This document shows, piece after piece, positions 11,778-23,700 of a stretch of 64,000 nt of DNA. The notes under the pieces are model-generated. The model was given only the letters and a program-made list of their open reading frames with translations. It was not told the origin of the DNA and did no database searches. The translations under genes were made by a program, and so were the position numbers. Positions within the stretch are counted from its first letter, which is position 1. Each line of letters opens with the position of its first letter. The stretch comes from Glandiceps talaboti (taxonomy: Eukaryota > Hemichordata > Enteropneusta > Spengelidae): assembly GCF_964340395.1 (NCBI RefSeq), contig NC_135556.1:10480001-10544000 (forward strand). The letters are read 5' to 3'.

Positions 11778-14700
11778 CACTGTATGCGTGTGCGTGTATG
11801 CGTGTTAGAAATGAATGAGGTTATGTTGGCCAAAGGTCGATATAATGGTCATTTTACAAATTACAGTAACTGTTGTAAAAGACCACTACCACTAGATACC
11901 AGTATGCAGTACCACTCTGATTTATGTTGAGCAACTCAATTTTCCATGACTTTACATATTTTGTCTGTAGATATAAGTCCAACTCTGCCAGGATGCAGTG
12001 CTATCACACCAAACCAAGCCTCCCATATATCTCAGTCCTCAAACCCAGGCAGTACCAAATCAATTCATCATCCATCACTCAAGTTCAGTCCAATGCCTTC
12101 CTGGAATCTAACCAATCAAGATGAAACACCACCATTTATGAAGAGATTGTTTAAAACACCTCAAACCTTGAACAGATCCTCCAGATGCTATAGTTCATTT
12201 ACTACACCAGCAAGTACTGTGGTATGTTTCTTTCAAATAATACTATAGAAATATAGTCATTACCAAGTAAAATCAACAGTTTGATAATTCTATGTTAGTT
12301 TTTACATAGTGCATAACAGTTTAACTGTGTTCACAGCTCTTTAACTTAATAATGTTACAGTATTAAATTCTGTGGACAGAAGCTGTTACATGTAGTGTAT
12401 GATATATATGTACTTTATCATGTAACATCATGTTTCACTTTTGTCAAAACCAAAGTATATATATGTACGTGACGGCGTATATATTACGTTTATCCAACTG
12501 AGGTCCCATTCACACGATGTCTTTTTCAAATGAAAACACTGCTGAAAGTGGATTGTTTTCAAAATGATTCATTTTTATTTGAAAACAATCCATGTTTTCT
12601 TTGGTGTTTCCGTAAATGGTGAATGTTTATGTGCCAATCTTGTGAACACATGAAAATGCATTAAAATGAAAATCATTTCATCGTTTTTATTTGAAAACAT
12701 CATGTAAACACAGCCTGAGTTTTAGGATATTGTGATTTCTTGCAATGTTTATATAGTAAATAAATTTTTTCATGAAAACATGTTTTTTTTTCAAGAGGAT
12801 TAGCATTTTAAGCAACACACACAACATAATTTTATAAGCTGGGGGTTTTATGGTTTATTCAGATATTGTTTATCCCTACAAGTACTCTTTAATCATATGG
12901 AATTTCAATGTTATGGCTCTTGGCTGTATTTGTTTAAAAAATACCAGTTGTAACACTAACACCCTTAACCCCCCACCAAAAAATAAATAAATAAATAAAT
13001 AAAATGAAATTGAATTAAATTTAAAAAAAAAACGAAATGTAATTAAATTAATATTTAAAAAAATAGAAATAATAATTGAAAAAAAAAGGTTTAAAAAAAA
13101 CCAAGGGACTTCCGTAGGAGTGGTTGTCAATGATCTCAATTTATCATTATCATATTTGATGAAAAACATTGTTTCAACAAGTTTCAATAATTATTTTTAT
13201 AGAAAACACCACAAAGATTATCTCTAAGTCTTGGAGCAGACTTGGACGAATCCAATGTATCCTGGTCTAGTTCACTGGCTACACCACCAGTTACTTCAAG
13301 TGAGAAGAAGAAAATTGACACCACTGACAGGAAGTATATTGATGGTGACGAATATGAAGATCACAGGAAAACTCAGGTCAGTGTTCAGATATACATTTTG
13401 TAAATAAATAATCTTTTATATATACTGGATAGTTCTTGAAGTATATAAACACTTGTCTCCTAAGAAGTCCAGTGAGGGCCATCCCTCATGGGTTCAGTGT
13501 TAATGCAAGAGGAAACCGAAGTACCCGGGGAAAACCTGCGTTGTTTGGTGGAGTCAAACTGAACGACACTCTTCTTACTTACAGCGTGGTAAATTTAATC
13601 AAACCCTGAATGGGTTTGAACCCAGGCCACAGTGGTAAGAGGCAAATGGTTTAATCACTCGGCCACCAACAAACCCTTTTGATATGATTTGGTGTCATTG
13701 AAGTAAACAAAGTCTGTGATTTTTGTAAAAGAATGGCGAATGCTGTATCACTTTGATAGTTTGGTTTGATATCCTTCAGGTGCACATTTCTTTGTTTTCA
13801 TATGACATCATTAGGACCACTTCATTTTATCTTTTATCTTTAGGGAATTCCAAGAGCTCTTTTTTGTGATGATGATGAACCTGCCATTGGAATTGGGGAG
13901 AAGAAAAAGTCTGAAAAGGAAATAGAAGAAAGTACGACTAGTATTAGTGCAAGGATTGGTCAAAAAGAAGAGGAATCACCTCCATTGGAAAGAATGCCAG
14001 ATACTGAAAACAGTGGAGATATTTGTACTGAAAGTAGTGAAAGTGCTACACATCATGCAGACTCAGAATGCAACCAAACACATAATAAAAGACAACACCT
14101 GCTGGACAGCAAACTAGGAATTACCAAGGATTGTAATCAAAGTCCTGACAATAAGAGTGTTGGCATTTCGTATGGTAACAGTGCTGAGAATGACATGGAT
14201 GGAAAGAAGGAAAATAAATTGAAAGATGATGCAGAAGATAATGATTGGAAGCAAACAGAGCATAAACACAGTTATTCATCTGTAAGGATGGAAAGTACAC
14301 GTGTATCACCAAATTCAAAGAAACAATGTACTGATGATTCTCCAAACTCAGAAAACTTGAATATGAGTAACAACAATACTTTTTCACACATTGATAACAT
14401 TCAACACAATGCTATAAACAGTAGTTTGACATGTGAGGCAACTGTTGTCAATTCACCAGGTCAGGGAGACCACACCAATAAAGCAGTGGTGTCCAAGTCC
14501 GGTGATAAATCACCATACCAGTCCAGTGCTAGCAAACCTGATAAGAAATGTAGCCCTATGCTTGAACTTCATCGCTCGTCTCCTGACAATTCTGGCAATA
14601 TCAAAGACACATTAGCATTTCTGTTTGATTCTCCTCCTGGAGTTCAAGAGAAACTTAACAAAAAGTCAAATGTTACTGACACTGCCAAAAGTAAAGGGGA

Positions 14701-17700
14701 GGACAATACTGATTGTGGATTACAAAGTTTACCAAATCAACCGAAAGTTGCTGGTTTCGGGAAAACAAGTAACTCATGTGAAGATGGTCAAACAGAATGT
14801 AGTGGAAATGTTGAACATTTGCCATCCACGAATATATGTATGTCTTCAGCAGAAGCTGAAAATGTTATGTGTAATGCAAACCAGACGATACTTAATGCTA
14901 GTAATGTGACAGAATCAAGTTCAAGTGTCAAGGAAGGGAGCGTGGTTTTTACAATACCTGCTGAACAGAACAGCAAGAATGATGCTACCTGTAGTGAACA
15001 TCAAAACACAACTATTGAGAACTTGGACATGTTTTCACAAATCTCACCAACCTTTGCCGAAGCTCTAGTTCTTGCCACTGATATAGCTTCAGCTAAACAT
15101 GCTACATGTACAGAAACAAACTCTGAAACATTGACAACTCAAACAACCTTACCAAGAAAATCAGCAACAGAGACAGTATCTGGAGAAGAAATACAAACAG
15201 TCACTGATGTATGCATCCCTCCTGGGAATTCACATGAGAGAACTGAAATGAGAGATATAGCATCAACTAATATTGCTTCTACAAGCTGTCATAAGAGTGC
15301 AATAGATAATATACAAAGTCAACGTGAAGCAACTCTTCCAATTCACTGCCAGCCAACCACTGCCAGATGTACATCTGCCAGCCCTAATTCAACAGCCCAT
15401 CTCCACTACAAACCAACTACTGCCAAACATATGTCTATTATTCCTAATATAACAACTCCTAATCCTATAACCATGGGTGACTCCAGCCATTCTAAAACAA
15501 CTCTAGTTCTGTGCTCTCAGACTTCAAGCAGTGATACTTCAGTGCCAAGAAAAACAACTCCGCTACCACGCAACCAGACTTCAAATGATGTCAAACAGGT
15601 GGTGGCAAGCTGCAATGACAGTGCAACTGACAATGTTTGCACACCAAAGGAAAATAATGCGGAGTCTCCAACTGGTGTGTTCAAGTCTCTGTCTAAATCT
15701 AGATCTACCAGAAAGTTTTATTACCCTGCCAGTTCTGGTGTGACGATGAGAACACAATTCCAAGATCAATCCTTAGTATCACGGATGAGACCTGTGAAGG
15801 AGGAAGAAGCTAACACTTCTGGCAATGAGACAGCAAGACTCCCCAGTAATAAAAAAGCCAATGAAGATGTCAACATCTCTTTCAATAGTAATAGTACCCC
15901 AAGTCTTCCAAGAAAAAAGTCAGGTAGGCTGTCAAGAAAGTTATTCTATCATTGAAAAATAAAAAAACAATTTAAAAAATATTGTAGTGAGTACATGTAT
16001 GTGTAGGTTTATGTACTTTTATATATACAAGTATGCTGTAAAGTGTGCCACATTTTCAACTTTCATTCTTGTCAAACCCAATATTAAACACAGTTTGGAA
16101 CAGTTTGAAGCAAAAGTCCAGTCAGACTTATTTCTGCCTTTAGTACACAAATACTGATTGCTGCTATCAATTTAAATGAGTCAAACTTATTTCTGCCTGT
16201 AGTACACCAGTATTGATTACTGCTATCAACTTAAAGGAAAAGTCCAGTCAGACTTATTTCTGCCTTTAGTACACCTGTATTGATTACTGCTATCAACTGA
16301 ATAGAAAAGTGCAGTCAGACTTATAACAACTTCTATTCACTGCCAGCAAACTACAACATGAGTGAATCCAGCCATACTAAAAGAACTCAAGCTGTGTGCT
16401 CTCAGACTTCAAGTGGTGGTATCACTAGAAAAAACAACTCCTTGACAGCCTTTTGTGACACTTGATTGATTAGTTCTATCAACTTACATATGGTCTTGGG
16501 TATTGAAATAACACAATGGTAACTTGTTCAACTATTAAATTTTGTAAAAATGCCCTACTGCGCACTATACATGTTTTGGGGATTTCCTGAAAGGTTTTAT
16601 GGTGAAAACGGTCATCATTTTTACTATCATTTTTACCCTAATCCCTTTGTCTTGACACTTTGTATTTGCCAATTGTACATGTGTGTGTCTACTTCATACG
16701 CTTCTCTAAAGAAGCACTTTGAAAACAAAATTTATACCATGTATCTCTAGTATTAGACAATAGTGACTGTGCTAACATTAATGTGCGTGTATGTCTATGT
16801 CTTCCATATTGCAGGTTCTTTCTTGTCATTCAGTGAATACATGAAGTCTTCAGAGAGACAAAACAAGACACCACAACACAGCAGTACGCCATCACCAGTG
16901 GCACACCAACACCGGCTGCATACCATCACCAGCAATGTGCAATCACCAGCTTCTACTACTAGTAGTATTGCAGCTAGTCACTATGACACACCCAGAACTG
17001 GCAGAAACACTACTAGTACATCTAATTCTATGCTGGGATGCAGGAGAAATGTCGGAAACATCTACATGCCAACAGCCAAGAGATTGAAGACTAATGAAAG
17101 CAAGCCAAGTTGTGAGACTGCAATGCCTGGTGATGTAAAGAAGGGAGATACGGGACATAGAAAACAGAGTTGGGGGAAATTGTCCCCGCATCTTGCAAAC
17201 CAGGAAATAGGAAATCATCAAGATCAGGGCAATAGAGTCATGCATAATTCAAATGAGTTAATCACGGAAAACATTGACAGGAGTACAGATTTGAAACAAG
17301 ATTGCCAAATATCAACTGCAGTAAAGATGGCAACAGATATGTGTCAGGATGTAACACAGACTTGTAAGCAAATATCAAATGATGGACCATCACTAGGTGT
17401 ACCTCACACAATAGCTGATAAAAATGAACGTAGCTATGCAGACATAGAATGTCATGACAAATACTCAAAGTTCAACTATGATAGAGGCAGTTTTTCCTCT
17501 ACTACTAGAACTGTTACAATGGCTTACCCTGACTGCACTGATAATAAAGACAATGTTTTAACGGTTTACCCTGACTGCACTAATGAAAATGACCACCAAG
17601 AGATCACTGCCAATCAGAATATGAGTTTATTCAGTATTAGGTGCAAAGGGTTTCAGGGGTTTTCCACTGCTGCTGGTCAGACAGTTCAAATCTCAGTGTC

Positions 17701-20700
17701 AGCACTCAGCAAGGCTAAGAAGTTAATGGCTGATATTGAAGACTCCTTGACAGATAGTTCCTTGATAATAGACAATCAGCCTAGCTGCAATCAGCAGAAC
17801 AGATTACAGACACCAGACAGTTCTATGAAAATCTCCAAAGCAGCCCCTGATGAAGTCAATGACAGTGGCAAAGCAGACTGTCCAGGTGGAGCTTTTGAGG
17901 GCTTCAAATCAGCTAGTGGTAATCATATCAAGATATCGGATACTGCCATGAAGAAAGCTAAATTGATACTACAAGAGGTAGAGAATTCAGTATGTGTGAA
18001 TGATGCTGCTGTAGACTATAATGATTTTGCATCTACAAGTGGTAGGAATATAAGAAAAACTGTCAGCAAATTGGAGGATACAGGCCAAGTAGATTGTAAC
18101 AAGGGTAGTGCTGCAAGTATGGGTTTCAAATCAGCTATTGGTAATATTATAAATGTCTCAGAGACTGCCATGAAGAAAGCCAAGTCATTCATGAAGGAAG
18201 TAGAGAACTCACTCAATGGGACAGCGTCTGCTGTTGAGTGCGAGACTCAGTCTACTAATAGCTTTGTTGGTTTTGCATCAGCAAGTGGTAATGAAATCCA
18301 TGTATCACAAACAGCGATGGAGAAAGCAAAGCAGCTGATGTCAGACGTTGATAACATGTACCCACCAACACACAGTAGAGTTAAAGATTCCCAGGGATTG
18401 CATGACTCTAGTTGTGAAAACAATCACATATCTTCAGTCGCATTGTCAAAGTTAAACATGAGCAAGACAGTGAAACAAGCAGAGAGTACGGAATCTCAAA
18501 ACTCACCTAGTACTGTCAGGATCACAAAGTCTTCAGGTAAATCACAGAAAGACTACAGCAGACTGCCGAAAGGGTTCCGACCTTTCAAGCCACCAACAAG
18601 AGTTCCAATGGCAAAAAATGAGACAAACAAGTATGCAAAACTCAAACTTTCAACAAGAGAGTTAAAGAAAGAGGACAATGTATCCAGTATTAGAAAATCT
18701 GTTTGTGTATCCAGTGAAAATGTTGTCAACAGTGCATTTGTCGAGGGTGTACATGAAACAGATAAAACTCCAAATAATGAAAAAACATTGAGTGATAGTT
18801 TCAGTGATGACTTCTTTACTGCCACTCAGGTTAGGAGAGAGCTTGAAGCACTTGAAGAAATAGAGCTACAGATGGCAGAAGTGGAAAAGTATGATGTAAA
18901 CAACTCTGAAAATGAAAGTACACCGGCAAAGGAAAGTAAGACGACATGTAAAGATATATGCGAGGAGAATAAAACAACTCAAAATAATCAAATTCATACA
19001 GATTCCGGTAGACATGAAACATGTACTAGTAGAAATACCACTACTGTTGGTTTATCAACAGAAACTGGTTTTCAAACTGCTGCGGGTACAAAACTTAAAG
19101 TATCAGAAGATGCACTTCAGAGAGTTAAAAACATGTTTGAGGATGATTTCCCAGAAGACATGTCAGGAAATTCTGGAATTAATGTTCCAAACGCTGACCC
19201 GAAACTAACTAATACTGAGTCTGTAAATGGTGAAGGTGGAATTAAAGATGCAGTACATGGACATGAAGAAAAGTCAGGTTTAAATATTTCAGTTGATGAC
19301 GAAGTGATTCTTAACTTTGGAAAGTTAAAACAGTCTGATCTTGATGGAAACGTTGAGGATAGCATCACTGTAGAAGTCAAAGTTGAAAGACAGAGTACTG
19401 ATAAAATTAGGGTTGCGAGTCCAGTATTGGCTAACACATTAGACATCAAGAGACAGGGTAGCAGTTTTCATACAGCCAGTGGGCAGGATGTACAAATATC
19501 TGATGAATCATTAGAAGTTGCTAAACAGCTTCTCTTTGATGATTCGTGTGAAGAGGACAGCATTGATTGTGTGAATGAAGGATGCATCAACCCAGGATTT
19601 CATGCCAACCAGAAGTGTCAAGAAACTGGTAGAATCCCAGCAGCTGCAACACACACTGGTGAAAAAGAGCAAAATCTGCCACTTGAGACTTTATATCATG
19701 ACCCTAACTGCAAGTCGTCACTGTCTGGAAAGAGTAATCTTGAATGTCATCAATCCACAAGTACTGAACAAAAAGCTGAAGTATCTCTTGTAATTGGCAG
19801 TACAGATGTTAAGATGGGAGATGATGTAGGGTCACAAGGCCAAAGGACGAACAACACTCCAGCAGACTTTGTTGGATTCAGAACTGCAAGTGGACAGCAG
19901 GTATCTATTTCAGAAGATTCTCTAAAGACAGCACAAAAACTACTGAACGAAATTGAAGATGACCCACTATATGAGGAAGGCAGCAAAACTGGGAAAGCCA
20001 AAGATGAGAATTGTGAAAATGTTAATGATACCAGTTTGGGAATACAAACTGTGAACAGAGACAATGAATATAGGAATGGTGTTAGAAGTAAAACAGGTGT
20101 TGCACAGCCACAGACCAGCAGTGTGTTTGTTGGCTTTCAGACTGCTAAGGGCAACAAGGTCACGATATCAGAGAACTCGTTGCAGAAAGCTAGAGATTGG
20201 CTTGCTGAACCAAGTAGCGACTTTGTTGAGAGTGAAATTTTAGAAGATCATTTAGCTAAAGAGATTCAGGGATTCAAAACTGAGATGGGAAATAAGGTAA
20301 CTGTTTCTGAAAAGTCATTACAGAGGGCAAAGTCGCTGTTTGAGGATGTTGATCAGATGGCAGTACCTAACATTGCAAAGGTTGAAAGAAATGAGGGCCT
20401 TTCTCGGTCAAAGAAGACCAGTGGCTTTAAAACAGTGACAACCAGTTGTGACAAAGTTCATGTATCAGCTAAGGCCTTGGGGAAAGCAAATAATCTGTTG
20501 AATGATGAAGTAGGAAATCCTTGTTTGTCCACAACAGGTGCAAAGGGATTTGTCGGATTTCAAACAGCTAGCGGTAGTAAAGTGAAGATATCAGAAGAAT
20601 CACTGAGGAAAGCCAAAAAATTCATGGCTTTAGACGAGGATGCTTTCTCTACACGTGTTTGCCAGAGCACAAATATTGATAGCTTTGAAAGTTTTCACAC

Positions 20701-23700
20701 AGCTAAGGGGAATAAAGTGAAGATATCTGAAGAGTCATTGGAGAAAGCTAAATGTTTTCTAGGTTCAGAAGACAATGCTTTCCCTACACATGGCACACAA
20801 GGTGGAGAGTTTCAAGGTTTTCAAACAGCTAGTGGGAGTAAAGTTAAGATATCAGAAAAATCGTTAGATGCAGCCAAAAAATTCATGTCATCAGAAGAAG
20901 ATATTTTCCTTACAGATGCCAACCAGGGGACAAAAGTCAGGGGGTTTCAAGATTTTCACACAGCTAGTGGTAATAAAGTACAGATATCTGAGGAATCACT
21001 GAAGAAAGCCCAAAATTTACTGGCTTCCGAAGAAGATGCTTTCCCTACACATGGCACACATGGTGGAGGATTTCAAGGTTTTCAAACAGCTAGTGAGAGT
21101 AAAGTAAAGATATCTGAAGAATCACTGAAGAAAGCCGAAAGTTTTCTGGCTTCAGAAGAGGGGTCTTGTCTGACAGGTAACCAGAGTGCAAAGATAGGAG
21201 GGTTGCAAGGTTTTCAAACAGCCAGTGGTAGTAAAGTAAAGATATCAGAGGAGTCTCTAGAGAAGGCAAAAACTTTCCTCGCCGATACAGAGATATGCAC
21301 AATTACAGAACTGTTGGACAAACCAATGTGTGGATTTCAAACTGCTAAAGGAAATAAGATTACAGTCTCTGACAAATCACTTGAGAAGGCTAGGAAGATG
21401 TTTGCAGAGCAAGACGCAGTCGCTTGTGATATGGAAGAGTACAACAATGAAAGACAACTCAAGGTAGACGTGATTACCGGCAGGAACCGGGTACATGAGT
21501 CTACTGACAGTCTTAGTGTGGCTCAGGAAAGAGATGAGAAACTGAATCGATTGGATTTGGCCGTAAATCATCAAAACTCATCATCTGTCTCTGGATTTCA
21601 GACAGCAAGGGGTAACGAAGTGAAGATTTCACAAGACTCCTTAGACAAAGCAAAGACATTGTTGGATAGTACAGAGCTGCCATATTCTTTGCCTGCCAAT
21701 AAACCAAAGCTGAATGTTACAGAGAATACTGGTAGACCGTGTTTACTTAGAGATGGGCCTGAAAATCAACCAAGACATTCTCCAGTAACAAACAGTGGAA
21801 TAACTCACTGTCACAGAGGAGTTGTAACAACAGGGAAAAGACCACATCCAGGATCAAAAGCTGAAGGTAAGTCAGGATGGTATTGTTTGTCTGGAATCTA
21901 TGCTATCATTCAGCTACAGTATATCAGCATTGTAATTTACACTATGTATTAAATTTTTAATGTTTGAAACTTTAATAAGGTTACTGGTAAATTATACCTA
22001 GTTGTTTATGGGTCATTATTAATCTATCATTGGTGTTGCTTGGTAAAATAATTTTCAGCACCACTGATGGGTCATTCATGCTAAAAGCATGGTATATATC
22101 TGTCAGTACATGTATGTATGTATGTATGTATGTATGTATGTATGTATGTATGTATGTATGTATGTATGTATGTATGTATGTTTGTATGTATGTATGTATG
22201 TATGTGTGTATGTATGTATGTATGTATGTTTGTATGTATGTATGTTTGTATGTATGTATGTATGTATGTATGTATGTATGTATGTATGTATGTATGTCTG
22301 TCTGTCTGTCTGGATGACTTAAAATGTTTGACTCATAAAGTGTACAGTTGTGCTACATCACCCGTTGAGGCTATTTTTTTCAAAATACACCCCTTTTCCA
22401 TAGAGAGTCAGTTGTATTGAATAGATCAGTGAGCCTAATCACAAGCTTTCATGTTGAGATAGACACCATACAAATAACACACAAACATCACTGCTAACAA
22501 TGTGCAGCTCTGTATTTAGTTACTGGTATAAACAGTAACAGCATGCACACTACTACACATGGTGTAATCTGTTGAAGTTCAAACAAAATCCCAGGTCAGT
22601 GCAGTCATATCAGATGAACCCTTCTTTCCTAGCTGGTAACCAGAGGGTAGGAGTCGCTGGTCTTTTATAAGCCTTCTAGAAAGAGAAATATGCAGAAGAA
22701 CTCTGTGGAGTTCCCTCATATGATAAACCATACACAACAATTGATTACTTGTACACACACTCTTTTTGTAAATTGACTTACTATATTCACCTACAGAGCC
22801 ACCAAGTAAGAAAACAGTAATTGACTTATCGCCATGTCAACCCAAGGCAGTAAGGAAACAATTGAAACCAGTAACCACAAGTCCAGCAGGTAAAAACTGG
22901 AATCTAATGGGTTTTTTTGGAACAGTGATAGATAATTAACACAGGTTTCAATCATTGCTGAATAAAATTACTTGTCCATAAGGTCCTGTGTTCTAAATAG
23001 CAGGTCAATCTATTGACAAAGACTTAAGTGTGCTTGATATTTTCAAGTTTGTGTTTGGAACAAATTTTTAATTCATTATGATTAGATTCTGAATCTACAA
23101 GGTGGTTTTGCAAGCCCTGTCGATGTCATTTGTGTCTGATTAACTAAAGATTTGAACCATGATACAAATGTACTTCTTATTTTTCATCGAGAGTAGTTGG
23201 GAAGTAAATACAATGTTACGTAGTAACACTATAACAGAATCCCATGAAGTGTGGCATACTTTTGGTATTTGCAGTGTTCTCTGCAGCAGAAACCACTGCA
23301 AATACGAATGCAAATTATCGCCAAGTACGCACACTGGCACTCATGCAGTATGGGGGCTCTGTTATTATTACATATGTTTATCCGAAACAACTAATTTCCA
23401 TCAAAATGGCACTGCAATGACACGCTTTCATGTAGAACGAACAATTGCACCCTCATTTGCATATCATTTGCATGCAGGTATGAAATAATGTTTTAGGTAT
23501 TGAACTGCAGTGCAAGTACCACTAGTATGCACGCATACAGGTGCAAGTAATCTCAGTACATATGTGTATGTAATGATACTTAGAGTTGTCTTACTGCTTT
23601 CATAGTTTGTGTATTAAATGCCAACATGTCATCGTTTTTCGTAGGTTTCATACTTGACAGAAGACAGAAGTTTGTGACTCCATTGAAACCCCTGATTTCA

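Noticed and set aside
14121-21707. Many 60-110 codon minus-strand ORFs inside exons 4 and 5
   Set aside because: Shadows of the real coding frame; no independent features.
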